64,000 nucleotides of DNA from Luteimonas sp. FCS-9 (GCF_001014645.1 NZ_LASZ01000003.1:248001-312000), one strand, 5' to 3'; shown: positions 48,521 to 59,276, counted from the stretch's first letter. The notes: a model not told the origin generated them from the sequence alone. Program-made: numbers and translations.

Positions 48521-50265
48521 GGTTGATGCCGGACCCAGTTCTCGACCATGCATAGGTCGAAGATGCGGGTGAAGGCCTCTCCGCGTTCTGGGCTGTCGTG
48601 GCGCATGAACTCGGCGATTGCTGTCGTATCCAGCAGGCCTTCTTGCTGCAGGCGGCCCTGCAGCAGGAAGTTGCGCATCGGCGCTCGATTGCGTCTGTAC
48701 ACCGCGCCCAGATAGCTCATGAAGGTGCCTTTGCTGCGACGGTGGAGGATGTCGGCCGGCAGGCAATCCGCGAATGCCGCTCGCGCAACGGCGCGGTTCT
48801 TGCCGCCCGCGAACCACATCCAGGTCGGTGTGCGCAGGCAGGCCTCCACGACCGGCTGCGCGAGCAGGGGCATCCGCATCGTGAGTGCCTCGCCGCGCGC
48901 CAGGCTGTCGCGATAGGCCTGGCAGATGGCAAGGCTGCGAATCCGTTCCCTATCCCCAGGTAGTGCGTCCGGCGGGGCGACTGCCCAGGGATGGGGGCCG
49001 GTGTTCGGTGTATCGATGCCTGGCGGCAGGAAGCTGTGGTCGGGCGGGCGATCTGCGCTAGCAGCGCGCCGGAGCTTCCGCAGTGCCAGGCGGCCGGCCT
49101 TCCATAGCGTGCACTGATGTAGCGTCGCCAGATCCCGTACGGCGGCCATGCCGGCAGCCGGGCCCCGCACGCGCATGGCATCGGCAGCCGGGGCCGCCGT
49201 GTCCAGGGCGCAAAAGATGGTGTCGCCCCCGCCGCCAGAAAAGAAGGCGTCGATGCCGTGGCGTGCAGCCGCCGCCAGCATCACCCGGTCCACGGCATGT
49301 TGGAGCACGCCGACCCTGGGCACGATGCATTGCGGATGCACATCGAATTCGAACCGGGCGTCGTCGATGTGGAGTGTCTCGGTATGAAGCTCGACGCCAA
49401 GTTGATCTGCAATCTGCATCGCATACGCGCGCTCATCCGCCCCGGGCACCGTCGTGACCAGGGAGGTGCAGACGATCGCGGTGTTGGTGCCTCGGAGGGA
49501 TGTGCCGACGATGGACGAGTCGAGGCCGCCGGACAGTTCGAGCAGGATGGCGCGATCAATGCTCGCAAACGTTTTTGTCGCGGTCGACACGGTCTGTCGC
49601 ACGTCCGCCGCCGCGTCGTCTGCATTGCGGTGCCTCGCATTCGACGTCACGAAGTTCCATGGCGACCACAGCTGTGACGTGGTGGCTTCGGCCCCTCGCA
49701 GGCGCAGGGCCTGACCTGGCAGAAGCTCGTGGACGCCGGCAAGCGCGGTGCGGACGCTCTTGTGTTGCGGGAACGCCAGACGATGAGCAATTGCGTCCCA
49801 GTCGATCTGGCGACGATAGAGGCCGAGGCGTTCCGGCAAGGCGATATCCGAGGCCACGAAGCCCACGCCGTCCTGCAGGCTGTAGAAGCAGGTCACATCG
49901 CTGTGCGGTGAGGGCTCGCGCAGCACCGTGACGCCGCCACGTTCGTCAGCCGGTTGCACCAGCAGATAGGGGCCCCAGCAACGTGCGATGAGGTGCCCCC
50001 GTGCCTCCGTCGCGTCCTCGAAGGCTGGAAACTGGCGCGCATCCTGGATGCGCAATCCCTCCTTCGAGAACACGTGTCCGAAAAGTAGGCTGCCATCAGG
50101 AAGCAGCATGGAAGGTGTTCGCTCGGACGCGAGGACGACCAGGGTTGCCGACACGAGTTGGCGATGCATATGGGCATCACCAAGCGCTGCTTCCCATTGC
50201 ATCACGGCCTCCGTGCTCAGGCCGCCGCCGGGATCGACCACTGCTAGGAATCGGAAGCTCATCAC
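48517..50265 (-). CDS. lasso macrolactam synthetase (asparagine synthase-like C protein)
   Basis: 582 residues. N-terminal glutamine-hydrolase-like domain (about 1-205) without a nucleophilic Cys2, as in lasso cyclases. Asparagine-synthetase domain with the ATP-binding loop LELSGGLDSSIVG near residue 245 and FFSGGGGDTIFC. It activates the Glu7 side chain of the precursor as an AMP ester and closes the ring on Gly1. It overlaps the B gene by 4 bp (ATGA). C-terminal KSKGTF-like RRSKGTFMSYLG is also typical. Confidence 0.9.
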   Translation of the reverse strand: MMSFRFLAVVDPGGGLSTEAVMQWEAALGDAHMHRQLVSATLVVLASERTPSMLLPDGSLLFGHVFSKEGLRIQDARQFPAFEDATEARGHLIARCWGPYLLVQPADERGGVTVLREPSPHSDVTCFYSLQDGVGFVASDIALPERLGLYRRQIDWDAIAHRLAFPQHKSVRTALAGVHELLPGQALRLRGAEATTSQLWSPWNFVTSNARHRNADDAAADVRQTVSTATKTFASIDRAILLELSGGLDSSIVGTSLRGTNTAIVCTSLVTTVPGADERAYAMQIADQLGVELHTETLHIDDARFEFDVHPQCIVPRVGVLQHAVDRVMLAAAARHGIDAFFSGGGGDTIFCALDTAAPAADAMRVRGPAAGMAAVRDLATLHQCTLWKAGRLALRKLRRAASADRPPDHSFLPPGIDTPNTGPHPWAVAPPDALPGDRERIRSLAICQAYRDSLARGEALTMRMPLLAQPVVEACLRTPTWMWFAGGKNRAVARAAFADCLPADILHRRSKGTFMSYLGAVYRRNRAPMRNFLLQGRLQQEGLLDTTAIAEFMRHDSPERGEAFTRIFDLCMVENWVRHQP

Positions 50266-50939
50266 ACCACCCGGATTGGCGTGTGGGCCTGCGTGTTGCC
50301 GAGGGTCTCGTTGAGCACTAGGTCGCCGACCTGGACCCAGCAGTGTGCCGAAAATGGCGTGCCGGTCACGGCAAACACCAGGTCCGCAGGAAGGCGGCGC
50401 TTGGCCAAGAATCGGATGAGAGCAATCGAGTCGACGAGACAGCGGGTTTCGATCGGTGCGTACGGCCGGGCCGCCAGAAAAGCCGCCGTTGCCTTGATGT
50501 ACGCCTCGTCATCTCGATTCTGTTGAGAGGCTGGGATAAGGACCATCCGTCGCTCACGTTCGACTTCGAGCGCCGATAGCACGTAGGCGAAAGGTTGCGT
50601 CTTTAGGGCCAGCTGGGAGATGGTCACGGTCCGCACTGTGTCCAGTCGTTCCAGTACGGTCGCACGCAGAACGAACTGCGCCTGTTCCATCGCGCTTCGT
50701 CTGACGGGGGATGCAGAATACTTTAGTTCAGACGATGCAGGCGCCTCGCCGACAATGAGTAGACCCGCATCCACCAGTCTTGCCGTATCGGCGGCGCTGC
50801 AATCGTCACGGAGATAGGCGAGGAAGCGTCGCTCCAGTGCTTCCGACAAACGAAAGTAGTGGTCCTTCCCTACATCGAGAAAAACCAGCTTGCCATCGAC
50901 TTGGCAGTGGGACAGATCACTGCGCAGATGAAGCGCCAT
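50262..50939 (-). CDS. lasso peptide B protein: RRE domain fused to leader protease
   Basis: 225 residues. The N-terminal 75 or so form a PqqD-like RiPP recognition element (HCQVDGKLVFLDVGKDHYFRLS), which binds the leader. The C-terminal transglutaminase-like cysteine protease has Cys in ETRCLVDSIALIRFL, His in SAHCWVQ and Asp in VGDLVLNE. The fused form is usual in proteobacteria. Start ATG 50939 after GGGGGG is chosen; a GTG at 50969 would place the start inside the hairpin between the A and B genes. Confidence 0.9.
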   Translation of the reverse strand: MALHLRSDLSHCQVDGKLVFLDVGKDHYFRLSEALERRFLAYLRDDCSAADTARLVDAGLLIVGEAPASSELKYSASPVRRSAMEQAQFVLRATVLERLDTVRTVTISQLALKTQPFAYVLSALEVERERRMVLIPASQQNRDDEAYIKATAAFLAARPYAPIETRCLVDSIALIRFLAKRRLPADLVFAVTGTPFSAHCWVQVGDLVLNETLGNTQAHTPIRVV

Positions 50940-50960
50940 CGTAGACCCCCCTCGAGCAAA

Positions 50961-50984
50961 GAGGCGCACCGTTGGGTGCGCCTC
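50961..50984 (-). terminator. hairpin between lasso precursor and B gene
   Basis: GAGGCGCACC, 4-nt loop, GGTGCGCCTC: 10 perfect pairs, followed on the minus strand by TTT. It probably acts as a leaky terminator or RNA stabiliser, giving more precursor mRNA than enzyme mRNA. Confidence 0.7.
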
Positions 50985-50990
50985 TATCGC

Positions 50991-51131
50991 TCACTCTTCA
51001 GAGATCCCCGCCATCGGGGTCCGGCCGACCGGCTCGAAGCCCAGGTCGATGCCCTGGGTCTCGATGCTGGCGATGCCCAGCACGATCACGTCGTCCGCCG
51101 CGGCTTCACGGGTGTTGTCGTTCGCGTTCAT
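50991..51131 (-). CDS. lasso peptide precursor (xanthomonin-like)
   Basis: 46 residues. Leader MNANDNTREAAADDVIVLGI then ASIETQ, and predicted core GIDLGFEPVGRTPMAGISEE. The leader end (LGxASxETxG) has Thr at position -2, required by lasso maturation enzymes. The core begins with Gly1 and has Glu at position 7, predicting a 7-residue macrolactam ring. The end GISEE resembles that of xanthomonin precursors as I recall them; xanthomonins also have 7-residue rings and lose residues from the tail. AGAGGAA lies 7 bp upstream. An in-frame ATG at 51155 would add nine residues but starts inside a palindrome. Confidence 0.9.
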   Translation of the reverse strand: MNANDNTREAAADDVIVLGIASIETQGIDLGFEPVGRTPMAGISEE

Positions 51132-51147
51132 CACGGTTTCCTCTCTT

Positions 51148-51172
51148 TGCGTCATGGACGTCCCATGACGCA
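51148..51172. promoter_or_regulatory. perfect palindrome directly upstream of the lasso precursor
   Basis: TGCGTCATGG, spacer ACGTC, CCATGACGCA: 10+5+10 with no mismatch. It ends about 4 bp before the AGAGGAA ribosome-binding site of the precursor gene. It is either a GntR operator or an mRNA hairpin covering the leader. Confidence 0.7.
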
Positions 51173-51287
51173 GCCAGTGTCGAAGCGCGCCTTTTGAATT
51201 TTCAATTGATTCTTGTTGTGTACTTCGGGAATTACCTGGAAGTGTGATGCGCGCCCCCCCCAAATCGCGGTGCGTCGCGCACTCCGC

Positions 51288-51911
51288 TCAGTGCCGCGCA
51301 TCGCGCGTTTCGTTCAACAGCTCCACGACGGCCGGCACCCGCGGTAGGCGACGGGCGTGGTAGGCGCGCAGGGCGCGTCCCAGGCGCGTGATCTCGGCGC
51401 CTTCCCAGGCGGAGATCAGCTCGTCGAGTTCGGCGTGTGCATCGGGGAAGAGGGCGCGCTTGGCGATGCGGATGGGCGCGAGCCGGTCGTTGGCGTACTG
51501 GGCGGCGTGCCGCAGCTCGGGCTGGCGTGTCCGGCGCGCAATGGTGTCGAACAGCTGCCACGTCGCCTCGGCGGGGCCGTCGTGCGGGGCGGGGCGCTTG
51601 TACGGTCGACCATTGGGCGAGGCGCCACGGGCCAGGCACGCCAGCAGCCGCTCTTCCATCCATTCGTAGAGATGGCGCAGGGCGGCCTCGGTAGGCAGGG
51701 GCACGTAGAAGCCGTCTCGCGAATGCGCATCGACCAGGCGTTCGCCGCTCAGCCGATACAGCGCGTTCCGGATCGGGGTGAGGCTGGTGGTGAGCTCATC
51801 GGCCAATATGGCCGGTTCCAAACGCTGCCCTGGGACGAATCGCCCGCGCACGATAGCGTGCCTGATCTTGTCGCACGCGTCCCAGACCTTCGGAAGGGTC
51901 CCCATCATCAT
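51288..51911 (-). CDS. GntR family regulator (FadR/FCD-like)
   Basis: 207 residues from the first of three ATGs, after AGGA. N-terminal winged helix (RGRFVPGQRLEPAILADELTTSLTPIRNALYRLSGERLV) with the GntR recognition pattern, and a C-terminal helical ligand domain (about 80-200). It is on the same strand as, and 156 bp ahead of, the lasso precursor. The intervening palindrome makes it the likely cluster regulator. The ligand is unknown. Confidence 0.85.
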   Translation of the reverse strand: MMMGTLPKVWDACDKIRHAIVRGRFVPGQRLEPAILADELTTSLTPIRNALYRLSGERLVDAHSRDGFYVPLPTEAALRHLYEWMEERLLACLARGASPNGRPYKRPAPHDGPAEATWQLFDTIARRTRQPELRHAAQYANDRLAPIRIAKRALFPDAHAELDELISAWEGAEITRLGRALRAYHARRLPRVPAVVELLNETRDARH

Positions 51912-52448
51912 TGCTGTCCTCCGTGGCTGCTTGCTCCCTTTCTCCCTGGGTCGATACTACCGCTCGGTGACAGCGCTGCAACACCGCGGGCGCGTGACGT
52001 GTTCGAGCGAACAGGCGTGATCGTGCGACCGGCAGTGCCGTCCGGACGCTGCCGCTGCGCTTTCGGCGATCACACAGCGGACGACCGCGTCCGCCTGCTG
52101 GGCGCAGTTGCCATACGATTTGCTGGGCCGGTCTCGACCCGGATGCACGACCTGCCGCGCACCGCGTCCACGCTGCTCAACTCGGTGGGCGTACGCATGT
52201 GCCCAAGCTGGTGCCGGAGGACGTGTCGGTCCCGGCGCTCGGCCCGGTTTCGTGACGAAAAGAGCGCATGGTGACCTTGCTGGGCTCGCTTGGCAGTCAG
52301 CCCGGGGTTTGAATTCTTCAGAAAAAGATCACTATGAGTGATCTTTTTAACCCAACGACCGTTTGCAGAAGGCCATGAGAGCGCCGCCCGCCTGACGGGT
52401 CGGCGCTGACGGCGTATCGCACTTGGTCTTGCGCTGCTCGACAAGCGG
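51912..52448. other. 537-bp stretch without a recognisable gene
   Basis: Open frames on both strands here have no family features or good starts. The one clear element is the hairpin at 52322-52348. The sequence may hold remnants of a lost gene ahead of the decayed GNAT frame. Confidence 0.5.
52322..52348. terminator. perfect bidirectional terminator hairpin
   Basis: AAAAAGATCACT, loop ATG, AGTGATCTTTTT: a 12-bp perfect stem with A and T runs on both sides. No intact gene ends next to it on either strand, so it is probably left from a deleted gene. Confidence 0.8.
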
Positions 52449-52835
52449 TTGCACGACAGAAGTGGGTTGTCATGCGTTGTCCCCTCGCTCGATGACTACC
52501 TGCGCCGGCAGGCGAGTCAGCACCACCGGGACGGCATCGCGACTACGCATGTCCTCTTCGATGACAGCGCGCCCGGGCGCGTACTCGGCTACTGCGCCTT
52601 GTCCGCCGCCCAGTTGCCGCTGGAAGACCTTGAGCCCGATGATCGCGTTTGGCTTTCCGCCTATCCCGTCCCTGCGATCCGCCAGGGATATGGTCAGTTG
52701 CTGATCGAGCATGCAGAGAACATGACCTTGGCATCGAACAGGTGCTTGTGGCCTTGGAGGCCCTGTGCCGCGGTTCGGATGCTTGCGGCCTGCCCTCGGA
52801 TAGTTGAATTTCAGGTATTTCCGAATTACCCTTAA
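52449..52835 (+). pseudogene. decayed GNAT acetyltransferase (type II toxin-like)
   Basis: The frame begins without an ATG (LHDRSGLSCVVPSLDDYLRRQ), matching the N-terminus of TacT/AtaT-type toxins (HDRxxFxCGVPxLxxYLRxQAxQ), and continues HHRDGIATTHVLFDD and VLGYCALSAAQLPLEDL. After YPVPAIR the acetyl-CoA-binding GRLAVDxxxQGxG block is shortened to QGYGQLLIEHAE, and the following sequence is out of frame with the family. A stop lies 14 codons upstream of position 52449. No ribbon-helix-helix antitoxin precedes it. Confidence 0.6.
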
Positions 52836-52862
52836 TCCAGCTAAACTAAATTTACTTGGATT
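52815..52862. promoter_or_regulatory. AT-rich hipBA promoter region with an imperfect palindrome
   Basis: GGTATTTCCGAATTACC (about 52813-52829) is palindromic apart from two arm positions, and AATCCA...TGGATT flank the following AT-rich 17 bp. Either could be a HipB operator; HipB of E. coli uses TATCC(N8)GGATA. Confidence 0.4.
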
Positions 52863-52874
52863 CCGGGTACCGCA

Positions 52875-53138
52875 ATGGCGACGACACCACATCTACTGGT
52901 CACCAGTGGTCAATTGGGAGCAACGCTGCAGGCCGCGCGCAAGGCGCAGGGGCTGACCCAATCGGCGCTGGCGGCCCGTATCGGGCTGAGCCAGTCGCGA
53001 ATCTCCCACCTGGAGCCCAATGCCCACGAACTGAGTGTGGGGCAACTCCTTGCATGGTGCGCAGCGCTGGGCCTGGAACTGGCTGTTGGGGCAGGCGGTA
53101 GCCTCGTGTCCTCTACCGCGTCCACGCCGGACTGGTGA
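52875..53138 (+). CDS. hipB: HipB-like XRE antitoxin
   Basis: 87 residues. Helix-turn-helix at about 14-65 (LQAARKAQGLTQSALAARIGLSQSRISHLEPN), then a short tail rich in Ser/Thr ending in Trp (STASTPDW). The C-terminal Trp is typical of HipB proteins. It lies 1 bp before hipA and should autorepress the operon with HipA. Confidence 0.88.
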   Translation: MATTPHLLVTSGQLGATLQAARKAQGLTQSALAARIGLSQSRISHLEPNAHELSVGQLLAWCAALGLELAVGAGGSLVSSTASTPDW

Positions 53139-53139
53139 C

Positions 53140-54480
53140 ATGGGGCGTCGATCGCACAGCCGCAGCCTGTCCCTCTGGACCAACGGCGTCCGCGTCGGAC
53201 GATGGACGATCCTCGCTCGCGGAGAGATGGAACTGCACTACGACGTGGATTGGACGCGGGCCGACGTTGGTCGACCGCTGTCGCTGTCGCTCCCGTTCAA
53301 CCTGCACAACCGGCCGCTCAAGGGCGCGAAGGTCGCGAACTACTTCGACAACCTGCTTCCAGACAGCGATACGATCCGTCGTCGTGCCGCCGAGCGGTTC
53401 GGCACGGGATCGACCGAGCCGTTCGATCTTCTCCGGGCGATCGGGCGCGACTGCGTGGGCGCCGTGCAGATCCTGGATGAGGACGAAGTGCCGGAAGGCT
53501 TCGACCGGATCGAAGGCGTGCGGCTGTCCGAGGACGATATCGAGCGGCACTTGGTCGACGCCGTCTCGTCGCACGCTTTCGCCGCAGGCCGGCATCCCGA
53601 TGCGGACTTTCGCATCTCGCTGGCGGGTGCGCAGGAGAAGACGGCCTTCCTGTGGTGGGATGGGCAATGGCGCGCGCCCCGCGGCGCCACGCCGACGAGC
53701 CATATCTTCAAGCTTCCTCTCGGACTGGTGGGTGGCCGGCGGGCAGACTTCAGCATGTCCGTCGACAACGAGTGGCTGTGCCTGCGGTTGCTGAAGGCCT
53801 ACGGCTTGCCCGTGGCCGATGCGCGCATCGCGACCTTCGGCCATCAACGGGTCCTCGTGGTGGAGCGCTTCGACCGCCGCCTGGCGCCTGATGGCCGGTG
53901 GCTGATGCGCCTGCCGCAGGAAGACTTCTGCCAGGTCGAGGGCTGCTCGCCGTTGCGCAAGTACGAGAACGAGGGCGGCCCTGGCCTCAAGGCGCTGTTC
54001 GCCACGCTGCGGCAATCGGTGAACGCCGAGGCGGACATGAAGACGCTGATGGCAGCGCAAGTGCTGTTCTGGCTGCTGCGCGCGCCTGATGGCCATGCCA
54101 AGAACTTCAGCATCCGGCTTCTGCCGCGCGGTCGCTTCCAGCTGACGCCGCTGTACGACGTGATGTCGGCATATCCGGTACAAGGCGACGGCCCCAACCA
54201 GTGGTCGCCGCATGAGATCAAGCTGGCAATGGCGTTGCTCGGCAAGAACCGCCACTACACCATGCATGGTATCCAGCGCAGGCACTTCGACAGCACCGCG
54301 AAACTGGTCGGATATGCAGCCACTGCAGAGCCGATCGTCGAGGCGCTGCTGGCACGGACGCCAGCGGCGATTGCCCAGGTACAGGCCGAGCTGCCACGGG
54401 ACTTCTCGCCGCGCGTCGCCGAGACGATCCTGGGCGGGCTCGAGCGGGCCGCAAGGACACTCGGCGAGCAGGCGTCGTAG
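53140..54480 (+). CDS. hipA: HipA-like serine/threonine kinase toxin
   Basis: 446 residues. HipA of E. coli phosphorylates glutamyl-tRNA synthetase and triggers persistence. N-terminal couple_hipA domain (LPFNLHNRPLKGAKVANYFDNLLPDS), ATP-binding ISLAGAQEKTAF, catalytic Asp and Asn in PDGHAKNFS and metal-binding Asp in LTPLYDVMS. All key residues are present, so it looks active. Start ATG 53140 gives the 1-bp spacing to hipB. Confidence 0.92.
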   Translation: MGRRSHSRSLSLWTNGVRVGRWTILARGEMELHYDVDWTRADVGRPLSLSLPFNLHNRPLKGAKVANYFDNLLPDSDTIRRRAAERFGTGSTEPFDLLRAIGRDCVGAVQILDEDEVPEGFDRIEGVRLSEDDIERHLVDAVSSHAFAAGRHPDADFRISLAGAQEKTAFLWWDGQWRAPRGATPTSHIFKLPLGLVGGRRADFSMSVDNEWLCLRLLKAYGLPVADARIATFGHQRVLVVERFDRRLAPDGRWLMRLPQEDFCQVEGCSPLRKYENEGGPGLKALFATLRQSVNAEADMKTLMAAQVLFWLLRAPDGHAKNFSIRLLPRGRFQLTPLYDVMSAYPVQGDGPNQWSPHEIKLAMALLGKNRHYTMHGIQRRHFDSTAKLVGYAATAEPIVEALLARTPAAIAQVQAELPRDFSPRVAETILGGLERAARTLGEQAS

Positions 54481-54591
54481 CGGAAGAAGGTGCAGACGCT
54501 CCGGTGCTGATCCATCCACACCGAGCGCAGGTCGACGCCACCTGCAGCCTCGCCGGAAGACGACCAGGCCCTTGCGCGACATAATGGCGGC

Positions 54592-55098
54592 ATGTCCAGG
54601 CCGCGCGCGCCCTATGTGATCGATGCCGTCGACACCGATGCGGTGTGGATGCGCCGGGCGCTGATGCTCGCGGAGCGGGCGATGGTCGAGGACGACGAGA
54701 TTCCGGTCGGGGCGCTGGTCGTGTCGCCGCAAGGCGAGGTCCTCGGGGAGGGCTGGAACCGCAACATTGCCGAGCACGATCCGAGCGCGCACGCGGAGAT
54801 CGTCGCGATGCGTCACGCGGGCCGTGCGCTGGGCAATCATCGGCTGGTCGGCTGCACGCTGGTGGTCACGCTCGAGCCCTGCGCAATGTGCGCGATGGCG
54901 ATGGTGCATGCGCGCGTGGGGCGCGTGGTGTTCGCGGCGTTCGACCCGAAGACCGGGGCGGCGGGCAGCGTGTTCGACGTGCTGGGCGATCCGCGGCACA
55001 ACCACCGGGTGGCGGTGACCGCCGGGGTGCTGGCCGAGGTCGCGGGCCCGATGCTCACGAACTATTTCCGCCGCAAGCGCGGGCTGCCGCCGCGCTGA
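54592..55098 (+). CDS. tadA: tRNA-specific adenosine deaminase
   Basis: 168 residues. Converts A34 to inosine in tRNA-Arg(ACG). Zinc ligands His67, Cys97 and Cys100 and catalytic Glu69 in SAHAE and EPCAMC. C-terminal FFRRKR-like [11 protein letters not shown]. It is the first core gene right of the accessory region, with 111 bp of unremarkable sequence between it and hipA. Confidence 0.95.
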   Translation: MSRPRAPYVIDAVDTDAVWMRRALMLAERAMVEDDEIPVGALVVSPQGEVLGEGWNRNIAEHDPSAHAEIVAMRHAGRALGNHRLVGCTLVVTLEPCAMCAMAMVHARVGRVVFAAFDPKTGAAGSVFDVLGDPRHNHRVAVTAGVLAEVAGPMLTNYFRRKRGLPPR

Positions 55099-55157
55099 AC
55101 GGCCCGTCCGGGCGCTGCGATATCATGCGCGCCACGACAGGACATGCGAATGCGCCC

Positions 55158-55721
55158 ATGAATGCCGACAGGCACAGCGACAACCGGCTGATCTGGATCG
55201 ACCTGGAGATGACCGGGCTGGATACCGACCACGACCAGATCCTCGAGATCGCCACCGTGGTCACCGACGGCGAGCTCAACGTGCTGGCCGAGGGGCCGGA
55301 ACTGGCGATCGTGCAGCCGCTCGACGTGCTCGAGGCGATGGACGACTGGAACCGCAACCAGCACAAGCGCTCGGGCCTGTGGACGCGTTCGGTGGAGCAG
55401 GGCGTTGGGCTGGCCGAGGCGCAGGCGCGCACGTTGGCGTTCCTGGAGCAGTGGGTGACGCCGGGCCGGTCGCCGATGTGCGGCAACTCGATCTGCCAGG
55501 ACCGCCGCTTCCTGCACCGGCAGATGCCGGCGCTGGAGAAGTTCTTCCACTACCGCAACCTGGACGTCAGCACGCTCAAGGAACTGGCGCGCCGCTGGGC
55601 GCCGCAGGTGCTGTCGGGCTTCACCAAGCACTCGGCGCACACGGCGCTGAGCGACGTGCATGATTCGATCGACGAGCTCCGGCATTACCGGCGGCACATG
55701 GCGGCGCTGGCGCAGGGGTAG
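55158..55721 (+). CDS. orn: oligoribonuclease
   Basis: 187 residues. 3'-5' exonuclease that degrades dinucleotides, including pGpG from c-di-GMP breakdown, which links it to the EAL protein in this window. DEDDh residues: Asp and Glu in [10 protein letters not shown], Asp in [10 protein letters not shown], His and Asp in [14 protein letters not shown]. Start 55158 gives the usual length; an ATG at 55126 would add about ten residues. Confidence 0.95.
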   Translation: MNADRHSDNRLIWIDLEMTGLDTDHDQILEIATVVTDGELNVLAEGPELAIVQPLDVLEAMDDWNRNQHKRSGLWTRSVEQGVGLAEAQARTLAFLEQWVTPGRSPMCGNSICQDRRFLHRQMPALEKFFHYRNLDVSTLKELARRWAPQVLSGFTKHSAHTALSDVHDSIDELRHYRRHMAALAQG

Positions 55722-55737
55722 GGGCGGAGGGGCATAC

Positions 55738-55803
55738 GTAGGAGCGCGCTTGCGCGCGATGGGGATTTCGTCTGACGGCCTTCGCGCGCGAGCGCGCTCC
55801 TAC
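55738..55803. repeat. REP-like inverted pair between orn and ppsA
   Basis: GTAGGAGCGCGCTTGCGCGC at 55738 and its inverted partner GCGCGCGAGCGCGCTCCTAC ending at 55803, separated by about 22 bp. Confidence 0.8.
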
Positions 55804-55848
55804 AGGAGGCAGGCGCGCTCTTGCGGGAGATTGGGCTTGAACGGCGGC

Positions 55849-55871
55849 GGGGCGGGTCATGGACCCGCCCC
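55849..55871. terminator. GC-rich hairpin between convergent orn and ppsA
   Basis: GGGGCGGGTC, loop ATG, GACCCGCCCC: 10 perfect pairs and no T-run. Confidence 0.6.
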
Positions 55872-55879
55872 GCGTCGTG

Positions 55880-58282
<2,403 letters not shown>

Positions 58283-58396
58283 GATGAAGGCTCCGTGTCG
58301 CGTGATCGGGGGACGGCCGGACCGGCGGGTCCGGCACGGAACGGTTATTTTAGCCATCCCGGGCGCCGCGGCGCTCGCCGCAGCGGCGGACCAGCC

Positions 58397-59218
58397 ATGC
58401 CGACCCCCCGTCCCGTGTTCTATGTCTCCGATGGCACCGGTATCACTGCCGAGACCATCGGCCACAGCCTGCTGACGCAGTTCAGCGGCACGCAGTTCAG
58501 CACCAACCGGATCCCGTTCGTCGACAACGCCGAGCGCGCGCACGAGGTCGCCGCGCTGATCCGCGCGCGCGGCGAGGCGATGGGCGCGCGTCCGATCGTC
58601 GTCAGCTCCTGCGTCGATCCGGGCCTGGCGACGATCCTCGAAGAGAGCGGGGCGCTGGTGCTCGACGTGTTCGCGCCGTTCATCGAGCCGCTGGAGCGCG
58701 AGCTGGTCGAGGCCCGCGAGTCGCGCGTGGGGCGCGCGCACGGCATGGTCGACTTCGAGACCTACCACCGCCGCATCAACGCGATGAACTTCGCGCTCGC
58801 CCACGACGACGGCATGTCGGTGAACTACGACGAGGCCGACGTGATCCTGGTCGCGGTGTCGCGCGCCGGCAAGACGCCGACCTGCATCTATCTCGCGCTC
58901 CACCACGGCGTGCGCGCGGCCAACTACCCGCTCACCGACGAGGATCTCGAGCACGACCGGCTGCCGCCGCGGCTGCGCGCGCACCGGGCCAAGCTGTTCG
59001 GGCTGACGATCGATCCGGTGCGGCTGGCGCAGATCCGCCAGGAGCGCCGGCCGAACTCGCGCTACGCCAAGCTCGAGACCTGCCGCCACGAGGTCGGCGC
59101 GGCCGAATCGCTGTTCCGCGCCGAGCGCATCCCGGTGCTCAGCACCACGCATACCTCGATCGAGGAGATCTCCAGCAAGGTGATGTCGACGCTGGGCATC
59201 GAGCGGGTCATGTACTGA
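58397..59218 (+). CDS. ppsR: PEP synthase regulatory protein (bifunctional kinase/pyrophosphorylase)
   Basis: 273 residues (DUF299). Inactivates PEP synthase by ADP-dependent threonine phosphorylation and reactivates it with phosphate. It begins [18 protein letters not shown]; the P-loop-like motif is [16 protein letters not shown]. It lies divergently from ppsA with 114 bp between the starts, a context that supports the assignment. Confidence 0.95.
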   Translation: MPTPRPVFYVSDGTGITAETIGHSLLTQFSGTQFSTNRIPFVDNAERAHEVAALIRARGEAMGARPIVVSSCVDPGLATILEESGALVLDVFAPFIEPLERELVEARESRVGRAHGMVDFETYHRRINAMNFALAHDDGMSVNYDEADVILVAVSRAGKTPTCIYLALHHGVRAANYPLTDEDLEHDRLPPRLRAHRAKLFGLTIDPVRLAQIRQERRPNSRYAKLETCRHEVGAAESLFRAERIPVLSTTHTSIEEISSKVMSTLGIERVMY

Positions 59219-59276
59219 CGCCCGCGCGCCGCGCCCGATGCCCGGCGGTTCACTCCGCGACGTGTAGGATCGTGGC

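Noticed and set aside
50940..50969. GTG start of the lasso B gene at 50969
   Set aside because: It falls inside the A-B hairpin and has no ribosome-binding site; ATG 50939 follows GGGGGG.
51132..51263. 90-residue version of the lasso precursor
   Set aside because: The extra part crosses the palindrome and promoter-like AT-rich DNA; the strong ribosome-binding site belongs to ATG 51131.
54481..54591. Right-hand copy of the guaA attachment sequence
   Set aside because: No match to GAGTGGGAGTGA or a close variant was found, so an att pair cannot be claimed.
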